Origin: Bacteriovorax sp. PP10
Lineage (GTDB): Bacteria > Bdellovibrionota > Bacteriovoracia > Bacteriovoracales > Bacteriovoracaceae
Direction of reading: 5' to 3'
DNA length: 64,000 nt
Assembly (NCBI RefSeq): GCF_035013165.1
Contig: NZ_JAYGJQ010000002.1
Location: 620,001 to 684,000 of the forward strand
Under the pieces are notes generated by a model, which did no database searches, was not told where the DNA came from, and was given only the letters and a program-made list of their open reading frames with translations. The position numbers were made by a program, and so were the translations under genes. Every line of letters starts with the position of its first letter. The first letter of the stretch is position 1. This document shows, in pieces, positions 51,844 to 60,811 of the stretch.

Positions 51844-54532
51844 TAATAACGATCGCCCTAATCCAGAAGATTTACTGAAGGCCGTGAATCGCATGGAGCC
51901 TCAGAAAAAAAGAGGAAAGCTTAAAATATTTTTAGGTATGTGCCCTGGTGTTGGTAAAACATACTCCATGCTTAAAGTGGGAGCTGAGAAAGTTGCTCGC
52001 GGAGAAAATGTTTTTATCGGAGTCGTGGAAACTCATGGCCGTGCTGAAACGGAATTAGTGAGCCAAGCGATTCCTAAAATTCCAAAAATTTCTGTATCTT
52101 ATAAAAATACGAATGTTGAAGAGATGAACTTAGAGGCGATTCTTTCACAGAAACCAGATTTGGTTTTAGTGGATGAACTGGCCCACAGTAATATTGAATC
52201 ATCGAGGCATAAAAAGCGTTATCAAGATATTGAAGAGATCCTGGCAAAAGGGATTGATGTTTATACGACAGTTAACATTCAGCACATCGAAAGTATCAAG
52301 GACTCGGTTTTAAAAATCACTGGAGTCAATGTTAGAGAGACTGTGCCTGACTATTTTTTCGATCTTGCTGATCAGATTGAAATTGTCGATTTAGCACCAG
52401 AAGAGTTGCTCCTTCGTTTAAAAGAAGGAAAAGTTTATCTGGGTGATAGAGCAGATCGTGCCGCTGAGAACTTTTTTAAGATCGAGCATCTTATTGCTCT
52501 AAGAGAATTAGCTCTAAGATTTATCGCTGAAAAAGTAGATCATGAGCTTCAAGACCAGATGGTGCTTAAAGGTTTAAGTGGTGGCTGGAAGACCAGTGAA
52601 AAACTTTTAGTTGGTATTAGCCATAGTCCATATTCAGAAAGACTTATTAGGTCGACGAGAAGAATGTCTTCAATGATTGATTGTCCTTGGTTCGCTCTTT
52701 ACGTGCAAACAGGAGAGAATCTTTCTGAAGAGGATCAAAAACAGCTTCGCGCTAATATTGAGTTAGTCCAAAACCTTGGTGGTGAGTTGATTACCAGCAT
52801 GGATACTGATCTTCTAAATGCTTTTAGAAGAACATGTAATGATAAACGTATTACGCAAATCATTTTAGGGCGCCCTGATAAACGCTTGTTCAAAGATCTT
52901 CTCCTGGGTGGAAATATTCTCGATCGCTTAGTTGATTCAAAAAGCGAAGTCGACATTCACGTTATTCGCTCTGAAAGACTTCCGGTCTACAAAGGATTGA
53001 CTTCAAAAATCTTTAAGGCACTTCCTAAAATTAACACTTCTTTTTATAGCTACTACGGAGCGACTTGGCTTATTTTAGCTATTTCAATTGTGGCCTATGG
53101 GATTACTCCCTTTATGGGCTATCGCTCGATGGGATCTTTATTCCTGGTGGCCATTTTATTCTTTTCGACTTTCTTAACGAGAGGTCCATTAATTTATTGT
53201 GCTTTCTTAAGTGCTTTCATCTGGAACTTCTTTTTTATTCCACCTAAGTTTACCTTAGCGATTCAGACTAAAGAAGATATTCTCATGGTCGTATCTTATT
53301 TCATCGCGGCCTTGGTTGGTGGGATACTTACTTCTAAAATTAAGCGTCAGGAAGAAATTCTTGAGCGCAGAGAAAAGTTAACCAGAACGCTTTATGAATT
53401 CACGAAAGAGCTTTCTTCTCAATCTGATGAAAAGAAAATCATTCATTTCCTAAGAGGAACACTGGAAGATAACTTTGGAACAAACGTTAAGATTCTCGTT
53501 AGTGACCAAAGTGAAAAAACATTAATCAACGATCTTTTATTAAATGAGAAAGACTACTCGGTTGCGATCTGGTCATATCACCACAACAAAAAGGCCGGAT
53601 GGTCGACAGCGACCTTATCAGCTGCTGATTGTATCAGTATGCCGCTATCAGGTGAGAGTGAAGTGTTAGGAACAGTTTTATTTTATCCAGAGGATAAAAA
53701 GAAGCAGTTTAATATTGAACAGGAAATCTTAATTGACTCTCTAATGAAGCAAGCTTCTTTGGCACTTGAGCGCGTAATCTTCGGAAGACAAGCTCAGAAA
53801 CTAAAATTAGCTGAAGAGTCTAAAAAACTTCACGAGACATTACTTAACTCTGTCTCTCATGAAATGCGTACACCACTGACCGCATTGATTGGTTCAGCTT
53901 CTGCTTTAACGAATAAAGTAGTGGTCGAAAATGCAGAGACACGTGAGCTTCTAACTGGAGAGATTATCTCTTCTGCTAAACGACTTAACCGAGTTGTTGA
54001 AAATCTTTTGGACTTAAGTCGTCTTGAACGCGAAGGTTTTTCCCTAAAGCGTGAGTGGTTTAGTTTTGAAGAATTCTTCCATGATCTAAAAAATCAAGGG
54101 AGAGATGAACTTGGTGCTAAAAATATTCAAATCAGTGGCAATCAAGCAGATCTTTTGGAAGCAGACTTTACGTTGCTTCTTCACGCTTTTAGCAATTTAG
54201 TTTCAAATGCTATTCGTTATGCCGGGAAAGACGCGGAAATAAGAATTATGCTGGAAGATGACAGTCAAAAAGAATTCACTCTTTATTTCACTGACAATGG
54301 GCCTGGGATTCAAAACAAATATAAAGATGATATCTTTGAAAAGTTTTTTAGACTTCCCAACTCAGCGGCCGGTGGATTAGGATTAGGTTTAGCTATCGTG
54401 AAGAACATTATTGAGCTTCATAAGGGGCATATTGAGCTTTCTGATAAATTTAAAGGGGCCTGTTATAAAATAACACTTCCAAAGAAAAAGATCCCAACCT
54501 CTATGACAGAATTGGTGAATGAAAATGAATAA
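51836..54532 (+). CDS. kdpD: Sensor histidine kinase KdpD
   Basis: Senses potassium limitation and phosphorylates KdpE. Order: an N-terminal KdpD domain with Walker A Gly-Met-Cys-Pro-Gly-Val-Gly-Lys-Thr (34-42) and Asp-Glu-Leu-Ala-His Walker B; a UspA-like domain (about 250-370); four membrane helices (about 400-500); a GAF-like domain (about 520-645); HisKA with Ser-Val-Ser-His-Glu-Met-Arg-Thr-Pro near residue 680; and an ATPase domain with Asn-Ala-Ile-Arg-Tyr and Asp-Asn-Gly-Pro-Gly-Ile. Length 898. The kinase is intact and is coupled to kdpC and kdpE by overlaps. Confidence 0.95.
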   Translation: MNDNNDRPNPEDLLKAVNRMEPQKKRGKLKIFLGMCPGVGKTYSMLKVGAEKVARGENVFIGVVETHGRAETELVSQAIPKIPKISVSYKNTNVEEMNLEAILSQKPDLVLVDELAHSNIESSRHKKRYQDIEEILAKGIDVYTTVNIQHIESIKDSVLKITGVNVRETVPDYFFDLADQIEIVDLAPEELLLRLKEGKVYLGDRADRAAENFFKIEHLIALRELALRFIAEKVDHELQDQMVLKGLSGGWKTSEKLLVGISHSPYSERLIRSTRRMSSMIDCPWFALYVQTGENLSEEDQKQLRANIELVQNLGGELITSMDTDLLNAFRRTCNDKRITQIILGRPDKRLFKDLLLGGNILDRLVDSKSEVDIHVIRSERLPVYKGLTSKIFKALPKINTSFYSYYGATWLILAISIVAYGITPFMGYRSMGSLFLVAILFFSTFLTRGPLIYCAFLSAFIWNFFFIPPKFTLAIQTKEDILMVVSYFIAALVGGILTSKIKRQEEILERREKLTRTLYEFTKELSSQSDEKKIIHFLRGTLEDNFGTNVKILVSDQSEKTLINDLLLNEKDYSVAIWSYHHNKKAGWSTATLSAADCISMPLSGESEVLGTVLFYPEDKKKQFNIEQEILIDSLMKQASLALERVIFGRQAQKLKLAEESKKLHETLLNSVSHEMRTPLTALIGSASALTNKVVVENAETRELLTGEIISSAKRLNRVVENLLDLSRLEREGFSLKREWFSFEEFFHDLKNQGRDELGAKNIQISGNQADLLEADFTLLLHAFSNLVSNAIRYAGKDAEIRIMLEDDSQKEFTLYFTDNGPGIQNKYKDDIFEKFFRLPNSAAGGLGLGLAIVKNIIELHKGHIELSDKFKGACYKITLPKKKIPTSMTELVNENE

Positions 54533-55208
54533 GATTTTAGTTATCGACGACGAAACATCTATCCGCAAATTTTTGAAAGTCTCACTTGAGGCCAGTGGCT
54601 TCGAAGTACATGAAGCTCAAACTGGGCAGGAAGGACTTCAAAAAATTATTGAAGTGAAACCATCCTTAGTGATCCTGGATCACGGTCTGCCGGATATGAA
54701 TGGAGTGGAAGTTCTTATCAAACTCAGAGAGTGGTCGACAGTTCCGGTTATCTTTTTAACCGTGAGAGATAATGATGAAGATAAAGTTCTCGCTCTTGAT
54801 AACGGCGCAGATGACTACCTGACAAAGCCTTTTAGTTTACCGGAGCTTTTGGCAAGAATCAGAGTGGGAATCAGGCATTCTAAGACAGAAGAGACGAGAC
54901 CGGTTTTAACTTTTGGGAAACTAAGTTTAAATCAGGCCACCCATAAAGCGACTTATGCTGATCATGAATTAAAACTCACTTCGACTGAATATGACCTGCT
55001 TAAAATCTTATTACGTAATGGTGAAAAGCTGGTTCCTCATAGAATGATTCTAAAAGAAATCTGGGGACCCAACTCTGTTGAGCACACTCATTACCTGCGC
55101 GTGTATTTCGGGCAATTAAGAAAGAAATTAGACAGCGCGAGTGCTGGTGCAGGGGAAATTATTGAAAATGAATCAGGGGTCGGTTATAGGCTTAGGCCAC
55201 TAGCTTAG
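54525..55208 (+). CDS. kdpE: Response regulator KdpE
   Basis: A receiver domain (Ile-Asp-Asp-Glu near the start, phosphoacceptor Asp in Val-Ile-Leu-Asp-His-Gly-Leu-Pro, Lys in Thr-Lys-Pro-Phe) is followed by an OmpR-type winged helix (Leu-Thr-Ser-Thr-Glu-Tyr-Asp-Leu-Leu). It activates kdpFABC, likely through the site at 47372-47436. A second ATG two codons upstream, 54519, is also possible. The stop overlaps the convergent deacetylase gene by 9 bases. Confidence 0.94.
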   Translation: MNKILVIDDETSIRKFLKVSLEASGFEVHEAQTGQEGLQKIIEVKPSLVILDHGLPDMNGVEVLIKLREWSTVPVIFLTVRDNDEDKVLALDNGADDYLTKPFSLPELLARIRVGIRHSKTEETRPVLTFGKLSLNQATHKATYADHELKLTSTEYDLLKILLRNGEKLVPHRMILKEIWGPNSVEHTHYLRVYFGQLRKKLDSASAGAGEIIENESGVGYRLRPLA

Positions 55209-55883
55209 TTGAGAATACTTTTCAGCAAAACTAGAAGTGATCATGGATTCTTCTAAAGGAAGAAAACTCAGACCTTTCTTTTTGCATTCAATAATCAAAT
55301 GCTCAAGTGCTAGTAGAAATTCGTTTTGTTTAGACGCTTGATGACTGTCATGTAAAAGAACAATACTTCCAGATGAAATAGACGGAAGCTTTTTATTTAC
55401 GGCCTTTACACTTAATCCGTATTTCGTATCATAAAAGCGCACATCCCAAAGAATTAACGGAATGTTTTTCTCAGATAAAATTTTATTAAGAGGCGGCGTC
55501 TTGATTCCTACCGGAGAGCGAAAGCCAATCGTTTTGATCTGAAGCTTTTCAAAAATCTCTTGTGATTCTTTTAACCAGTCGGTCATTCCAGCAGCGCCAG
55601 AAAAATACCTTTTTGTATTGTGATCAATCGAATGATTCCCAATATGATGACCTTCTTGTTGAATTCTTTTTGTAAGTTCAAGCTCTGCTTTGGCCTTATT
55701 CCCAATGAGAAAGAAAGTCGCACGCACTTGATGCTTTTTTAAAAGATCTAAAACTTGAGGTGTACACAGGGGATTTGGGCCATCATCAAAAGTTAAATAG
55801 ACTGCATTTTTAGGCGAGTCTTTATAAGCAATTCGACGAATGCATTTCCCAGTGAAGTAATCATATAAAGAGTTATTCAACAT
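55200..55883 (-). CDS. Polysaccharide deacetylase (NodB-type)
   Basis: The NodB motifs are Thr-Phe-Asp33-Asp34-Gly-Pro (catalytic base and metal ligand) and His84-Ser-Ile-Asp-His88 (metal ligands), then Phe-Arg-Ser-Pro and a C-terminal Leu-Leu-His-Asp-Ser-His. It hydrolyses N- or O-acetyl groups of a polysaccharide or glycan. No signal peptide is visible, although the family is usually exported. Its start lies inside the end of the ketosynthase-like gene, so it is the last gene of the leftward polyene operon; whether it acts on the polyene or on the envelope is unknown. The frame also allows GTG at 55889. Confidence 0.85.
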   Translation of the reverse strand: MLNNSLYDYFTGKCIRRIAYKDSPKNAVYLTFDDGPNPLCTPQVLDLLKKHQVRATFFLIGNKAKAELELTKRIQQEGHHIGNHSIDHNTKRYFSGAAGMTDWLKESQEIFEKLQIKTIGFRSPVGIKTPPLNKILSEKNIPLILWDVRFYDTKYGLSVKAVNKKLPSISSGSIVLLHDSHQASKQNEFLLALEHLIIECKKKGLSFLPLEESMITSSFAEKYSQLS

Positions 55884-56604
55884 GGGCACTAATCTGAATC
55901 TGGTAGTTTTGAGGACGATTAAAAGAAAACGATGAAGAAGTCTTTAAGGCCTCATGAATAAGCTCAAGACCATTAGATGGATAATAAGAAGGAAAAAAAT
56001 CAGTGTGAGTCGTCTTGCTGTTTTTGATTTGGATATCAGAAATCGCAGGAGCAATAAATTGATCGTAGAAAGGAGAGCTTGTCGGAATAAAAAGACCAGC
56101 ACAAGAGCCGCTGACTAAATCAACTTGCTCATGATAAGTGTTTTGCTTTTTAATCTCTAAAGTCTTTTCACTATAAACATCTGTCCCAATAATTAAAATC
56201 GGGTTACTTGAAGTAGATGCCAAAGCAGAGTCCAGGGCCATTTCAAAAGAGATGTCACCATTACTAAGGGTTGTCCCTGAAGCAATGTGAGAGACCGCAA
56301 GTGAAAGAGCGCCTAATGTTGAGTTGTGAAGACTGTTTTGGAAAACTAGTGGTCTCGTACGTTCACCATTGGCTAAATTTTTATAAAACTCAAAAGTTTG
56401 AGAAAGTTCACCTTCACCAGTGCAAAAAATAACATCGATCAAAGTATTCTTTAAAAAGTCATGAGTTTTTAATTGCTCAAAAATATCATTAGCGGCAGCG
56501 ATCGCAAAAAGCATATTCGATGATTTCTTGCGGTTGCTTTCATCATCAAGCTCACTTTGCAGATCAATAGTTCTTTTTTTAGAAAATGCGACTAACTTAA
56601 GCAT
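55873..56604 (-). CDS. Beta-ketoacyl synthase-like protein, chain-length-factor type
   Basis: A 243-residue single-domain relative of ketosynthase N-terminal domains (Ketoacyl-synt_2-like). The active-site Cys is absent; the corresponding stretch reads Asn-Ser-Leu-His-Asn-Ser-Thr-Leu-Gly-Ala, typical of the chain-length-factor-like proteins of aryl-polyene and flexirubin clusters (Ser-Val-His-Asn-Ala-Ala-Gly type). It would pair with the ketosynthase encoded upstream. Start at 56604 has GGAAGGTGG upstream and overlaps that gene by 8 bases. Confidence 0.8.
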   Translation of the reverse strand: MLKLVAFSKKRTIDLQSELDDESNRKKSSNMLFAIAAANDIFEQLKTHDFLKNTLIDVIFCTGEGELSQTFEFYKNLANGERTRPLVFQNSLHNSTLGALSLAVSHIASGTTLSNGDISFEMALDSALASTSSNPILIIGTDVYSEKTLEIKKQNTYHEQVDLVSGSCAGLFIPTSSPFYDQFIAPAISDIQIKNSKTTHTDFFPSYYPSNGLELIHEALKTSSSFSFNRPQNYQIQISAHVE

Positions 56605-57784
56605 GGGCCACCTTCCCAATAATAAAAGCAGAATTCACTCCACCAAAACCAAGTGTGGTTTTAGCAATAAAGCGAATGTCTTGCTTTACTGTTTCCACTG
56701 GAAGATTTAGAGCAATTAATTCATCCTGATTTACTAAACCAGTGACAGGTGGAATCACACCTTCATTTAAAATCTTCAAACAAATCCCCAGCTCAATAGC
56801 ACCACTAGCTCCCAGAGCGTGGCCATGAACACCTTTTGTACTGATGGTTGGTGGTTTGTGAGAAAAGATATTTAAAAGAGCGTGAGACTCAGATTGATCA
56901 TTTTGAATAGATCCTGTGCCATGAGCATGAACCATTGAAATATCATCTGGAGAAAGATTGTTTTTCTTTAAAGCAGAAAGCAGAGCTTTTTGCATTCCCG
57001 TACCTTCAACACTAGGTGAGGTCATATGGTATGAATCTAAAAATGTATCTCCTGCATATAAATAGGCAAGAGGAGTGACCGTCGGATGTTTTTCAATTGT
57101 ATAAAACGCAGCACCTTCAGAAAGATTAATTCCCACTCGGGACTGATCAAAGGGTCTACATGGTTCAAGACTTAAAAGTTTTAAACAATTAAATCCATTG
57201 ATTGTTAATTCACTTAACTCTTCAACTCCACCAGCAATCGCTCTTTGTGCTCTATTAGTTGCAAGATAATTGTGGGCAGTGATGATCGCTTGAGTCGAAG
57301 CGCTACAAGCAGAAGCGAGAATGAGAATTTTTCCAGGAAAATTCAATGCACTCTTTATGCTCTCAGCAAGACTTTGCATCGGCTGCCTTGATAATTTATC
57401 AGTATCAACCGGCAGAGGGGATTCTACTTTTAAAAGTTGGATCAACTCTTTTTCCCATAAACTAATCTGGCCGGTTGTCGTTCCAATGATAATGACATCG
57501 GTTTCATTAAGTGAAGTCCATGCAGCAAGATCAATAGCATTAGTAATCGAGTGCAGAGTAAAAAGTAGAGACCTTGAAAAATAGGCAGGTTTATTAACCA
57601 ACCATTTCGAAGTTAATAATTGATTCCAAAGTTCTTGAATATCATTATCGGAAATATGGCCAAGACCCGCTTTAATAAAGCTCGTGCTATTCAGGCAATT
57701 TTCCCATAACGGATTAATGCCACTGCCAGCAGGAGTGATTGACCCCATACCTGTAATTGAAAATGAGAGTTGAGATGAATGCAT
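56597..57784 (-). CDS. Beta-ketoacyl-ACP synthase (KAS II-like)
   Basis: Extends acyl chains by condensation with malonyl-ACP. The Cys-His-His triad is intact: Cys160 (Ser-Ala-Cys-Ser-Ala-Ser-Thr), His288 (His-Ala-His-Gly-Thr-Gly) and His322 (Gly-His-Ala-Leu-Gly-Ala-Ser-Gly). Length of 395 is usual. It is downstream of a dedicated acyl carrier protein gene (one base overlap) and upstream of the chain-length-factor-like gene, the arrangement of aryl-polyene synthases rather than of primary fatty-acid synthesis. Confidence 0.9.
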   Translation of the reverse strand: MHSSQLSFSITGMGSITPAGSGINPLWENCLNSTSFIKAGLGHISDNDIQELWNQLLTSKWLVNKPAYFSRSLLFTLHSITNAIDLAAWTSLNETDVIIIGTTTGQISLWEKELIQLLKVESPLPVDTDKLSRQPMQSLAESIKSALNFPGKILILASACSASTQAIITAHNYLATNRAQRAIAGGVEELSELTINGFNCLKLLSLEPCRPFDQSRVGINLSEGAAFYTIEKHPTVTPLAYLYAGDTFLDSYHMTSPSVEGTGMQKALLSALKKNNLSPDDISMVHAHGTGSIQNDQSESHALLNIFSHKPPTISTKGVHGHALGASGAIELGICLKILNEGVIPPVTGLVNQDELIALNLPVETVKQDIRFIAKTTLGFGGVNSAFIIGKVAHA

Positions 57785-58044
57785 TATTTTTTTGATTTTA
57801 CGAAATCAGCAATTGTTTGCAGACTTTGAAAATGCTTTGCACCATCTTTAGCGTCGACGATGTAAACTTTGTATTTTTCTTCAATAGTTGCAACAGATTC
57901 AAGAATATCAATAGAGTCGAGGTTAAAAGGATTTTCAGTCAGTTTCGTTTCACCAGTTACAGATGAAAGGTCGATATTTTTTTGTCCTGTGGCTTCCGAG
58001 ATTAATGTCGCAATTTCTTGAATCAGTTTTTCGTCGCCAGTCAT
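57784..58044 (-). CDS. Acyl carrier protein of the polyene cluster
   Basis: An 86-residue carrier with the phosphopantetheine site Asn-Leu-Asp43-Ser44-Ile-Asp-Ile, acidic helix 2 and Glu-Glu-Lys-Tyr. Its sequence context differs from that of AcpP, which usually lies next to fabD/fabG, so it is a cluster-specific ACP. First gene of the leftward operon, with the promoter and inverted repeat at 58074-58117 upstream. Confidence 0.9.
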   Translation of the reverse strand: MTGDEKLIQEIATLISEATGQKNIDLSSVTGETKLTENPFNLDSIDILESVATIEEKYKVYIVDAKDGAKHFQSLQTIADFVKSKK

Positions 58045-58073
58045 AGAACTTCCTTTTTAGCTTTAGATATGGA

Positions 58074-58117
58074 TATAATCTAGGGAATTATAATAAATGA
58101 AACTAACCTAGTCTATA
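58074..58117 (+). promoter_or_regulatory. Inverted repeat in the divergent ACP/LolA promoter region
   Basis: TATAATCTAGG (58074-58084) and CCTAGTCTATA (58107-58117) match as inverted repeats at 9 of 11 positions, with 22 bases between. In the middle lies a palindromic TATA element; on the minus strand TATAAT (58087-58092) has TAGACT 17 bases away, inside the right arm. A common operator for both polyene operons is likely. Confidence 0.45.
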
Positions 58118-58131
58118 ACCATGGTCACCCG

Positions 58132-58701
58132 ATGACGCGTCGAAACTTTAGTATTTTTTTTCTTTGCCTTATTTGTTTAATTCCAAACTTGGGATTTCCG
58201 CTGGATATTTGGCAAAAATACGCAAAATTAAAAAAACTTTCAGCTAATTTCTCTCAAACCAAAGAATTAAAAAATATTGGTGTGACACTTAAATCTAGCG
58301 GGACAATCCACTTTGAAAGGCCAAATCTTTTTGAATGGAAAGTCGAAAGCCCTAAAAACTTTGTTTTCCAATTTAAAGACGACAACATTTCCTTAATGGA
58401 AGAGGGTAAAGTCATTAAAAATGCTGACACAGCAAAGTTTGATAAAAAGATGCTGGATGCTATTTCACACTTAAAAGCGTGGATGATGATTGATCAGAAA
58501 TTCATTGAAGACAATTATACGATCAGGCCGGTTTCAAATACTGTCTATGAATTCACTCCTAAATTAGAAGCAAAGATGTTTAAGAGTATTTTAATTGAAC
58601 TTGGTAAAGATGCTCCGATCAAAAAGATCTCTCTAACAGAAATTAGCAATGACTTAATCGTGATTGAGTTTTCTAAAAGTAAACTGACTTATGAAAAGTA
58701 G
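58132..58701 (+). CDS. LolA-like outer-membrane lipid carrier protein
   Basis: A signal peptide (about residues 1-23) and a 166-residue beta-sheet mature protein, with Leu-Ser-Ala-Asn-Phe-Ser-Gln-Thr, Ser-Gly-Thr-Ile-His-Phe-Glu-Arg-Pro and Asn-Leu-Phe-Glu-Trp-Lys-Val, which is the LolA fold pattern. LolA-like proteins in aryl-polyene clusters are thought to carry the lipid through the periplasm. It starts the rightward operon and its end overlaps the MMPL gene by 11 bases. Confidence 0.83.
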   Translation: MTRRNFSIFFLCLICLIPNLGFPLDIWQKYAKLKKLSANFSQTKELKNIGVTLKSSGTIHFERPNLFEWKVESPKNFVFQFKDDNISLMEEGKVIKNADTAKFDKKMLDAISHLKAWMMIDQKFIEDNYTIRPVSNTVYEFTPKLEAKMFKSILIELGKDAPIKKISLTEISNDLIVIEFSKSKLTYEK

Positions 58702-60811
58702 TATTGCCATCCTTTGTGCTTTAGTTTTATTTCTGGCCGTTAAGCGCACAGATATGATCGATACTGGACAGAGTCTATTCTTTCCTAAAGACACTTATGA
58801 GAAAATTCATGACTTCAGTTTATTTCAACTGGGCCAATGGAATAATGTTATTGTTCCCAATGAAAAAGATGCCCTTGGCCTTTGCCAGGAGCTTAGACAA
58901 AACAAACTCGTTCTAAAAGTTTTGTGTGAGCCTGCGCTGACAGATTTTTCTCCTTTAGTAAAAAGCTATCTTGGAGATCAGTTTTTTAATTATAAAGCTC
59001 CCACAAAAATTGAGTTTGAAAATTTATCTAATGGTGAGTTGGCAAAACTAAGTGTCCTTATGGGGCCACAAGGTCAGGAACTTTTAGAGTTCATGAGACT
59101 GGACCCGGTAAATCATAAAGAAGCTCTGCTTGATAAAGTGAAAACGAAACTCAATGCGAACTTTGAGTGGAAAGAAGGTTTATTAAGGCACAAGGGAAGT
59201 CCTGCTATTTTAATTCCCGTACAGTTTTCATATAAACCTGAGCAGATTGAAAAAAGTGCCGAGATTGAAGTGATACTCTCAAAGTACAATGCCGTAATGA
59301 TAGGTGTGCACCAGGGACACTTAAGCAATCAAGGGACAATTATCAGCGATCTCAACAATGTTGGAATCGTGGGAACAATTGTGACCATCTTCGCTTTAAT
59401 TTTCATCTGGTACTTTAAATTATTTAAACTCGCAAAGCTGATTCTTCCAAATGCTCTTGGTGTGTGCGTTTCCATCATTATCACATGGCTGGTTTTTGGA
59501 AAGGTTCACGCTATTACGATTACTTTTGGTACAGGGATCATTGGTCTTGCGGTAGACTTTGGTCTGCATGCCATTTTCTTAGAAGACAAAAAACAAGTCT
59601 GGCATAGTAACCTTTACGGGTTTCTTACGACATTGGCCGTGTTCATTATTTTTATCTTCAGTGAGATTCCACTGATTAAACAAATGATGTTCTTTTCAAC
59701 AGTGGCATTGATGGGATCTTATCTGTTTACGTATCTACTCGTCGGAAACGACTACATTCCTGTGTCTCACGACATCATCATTAAAAAAAGCCGCTGGCAC
59801 TTAATCCCATTGATTATTTCTCTGGTTGGGTTATTCCATTTAACAACGTTTAAAATGGATACATCAGTTAAGCGTTTTAACTACACATCGCAAAAAGTAG
59901 AAGAGACACAAACCTGGTTTTACTCTCAAATGAAGAATGAGAAGATTTTCTTTAAGATTTATCCCAAGTCAAAATGGGGTGATATTGAGACTGATTTTAA
60001 AAAAGGTGAAGAGATTGGAGTTCGTAGTGAGAGTATCTACTCTTTAATTCCGACAGCTAATATTCAAAAAGAGAATCTTGATAGCTGGATTCAATTGAGA
60101 GACAGCAAATTTAAAACAACTTCTGATAAAGAAAAAATCTTTGCACCATTCTTTGAAAAGCTTAATGCACTTAGGCCCAATGATCGAATAACTCTTGAGC
60201 ATCCTCCAGAGTATTTAAAACACATGGTTCAAGAGGATAAAGCGCTTAACCTATGGTTTGTGAAAGGTGGGGAGCTTGAAGAGAAGAAGATCAAAGAAAA
60301 TATTCCCGGTGCCGAAAGTTTAGTTGAAATCTTTTTAAATTTTACCAAGAGAATGACGGATGAAGTGATTCACTTTATACCGATTACTTTTTTACTTATT
60401 TTTGTTCTACTTTTTATTAAATACAGAAGTGTCGTCAAGTCACTAATCTGTCTCATTCCATTCTTATTTGCCCTAGGACTTTATGGGCTTCTATATAGGT
60501 ATTTCAATTTCCCAATGAGTTTCATGACTCTCTTGGGACTTTTTCTTATTTATGGATTAAGTGTGGATTACGGGATTTTTACAACAGATTTATTCACTGA
60601 GAGCAATCAAAGTGTCAAAACAGAATCATCTTTCAATTTTGGGTTAATCTTAACGTGGATCACAAACTTTTTAGGTTTTGCTCCATTGTTATTTTGCAAT
60701 CACCCGATCTTAAAAGACCTGGGATTAGTTTTAGTCGTAGGAATGATTGGTGTATTCTACGGGACATTTTTTGTGTTGCCGGCAGTTTTTATTAAAGCTG
60801 GTAAAGCATGA
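58691..60811 (+). CDS. MMPL/RND-family lipid exporter
   Basis: A 706-residue inner-membrane exporter with two halves, each having one N-terminal helix, a periplasmic domain and a five-helix bundle (about 220-350 and 560-700). Gly-Leu-Ala-Val-Asp-Phe-Gly-Leu in the first half and Leu-Ser-Val-Asp-Tyr-Gly-Ile in the second half, with a charged residue in the middle of helix 4, are MMPL proton-relay positions. It probably exports the polyene lipid. It overlaps the LolA-like gene upstream and the C45 gene downstream. Confidence 0.86.
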   Translation: MKSSIAILCALVLFLAVKRTDMIDTGQSLFFPKDTYEKIHDFSLFQLGQWNNVIVPNEKDALGLCQELRQNKLVLKVLCEPALTDFSPLVKSYLGDQFFNYKAPTKIEFENLSNGELAKLSVLMGPQGQELLEFMRLDPVNHKEALLDKVKTKLNANFEWKEGLLRHKGSPAILIPVQFSYKPEQIEKSAEIEVILSKYNAVMIGVHQGHLSNQGTIISDLNNVGIVGTIVTIFALIFIWYFKLFKLAKLILPNALGVCVSIIITWLVFGKVHAITITFGTGIIGLAVDFGLHAIFLEDKKQVWHSNLYGFLTTLAVFIIFIFSEIPLIKQMMFFSTVALMGSYLFTYLLVGNDYIPVSHDIIIKKSRWHLIPLIISLVGLFHLTTFKMDTSVKRFNYTSQKVEETQTWFYSQMKNEKIFFKIYPKSKWGDIETDFKKGEEIGVRSESIYSLIPTANIQKENLDSWIQLRDSKFKTTSDKEKIFAPFFEKLNALRPNDRITLEHPPEYLKHMVQEDKALNLWFVKGGELEEKKIKENIPGAESLVEIFLNFTKRMTDEVIHFIPITFLLIFVLLFIKYRSVVKSLICLIPFLFALGLYGLLYRYFNFPMSFMTLLGLFLIYGLSVDYGIFTTDLFTESNQSVKTESSFNFGLILTWITNFLGFAPLLFCNHPILKDLGLVLVVGMIGVFYGTFFVLPAVFIKAGKA

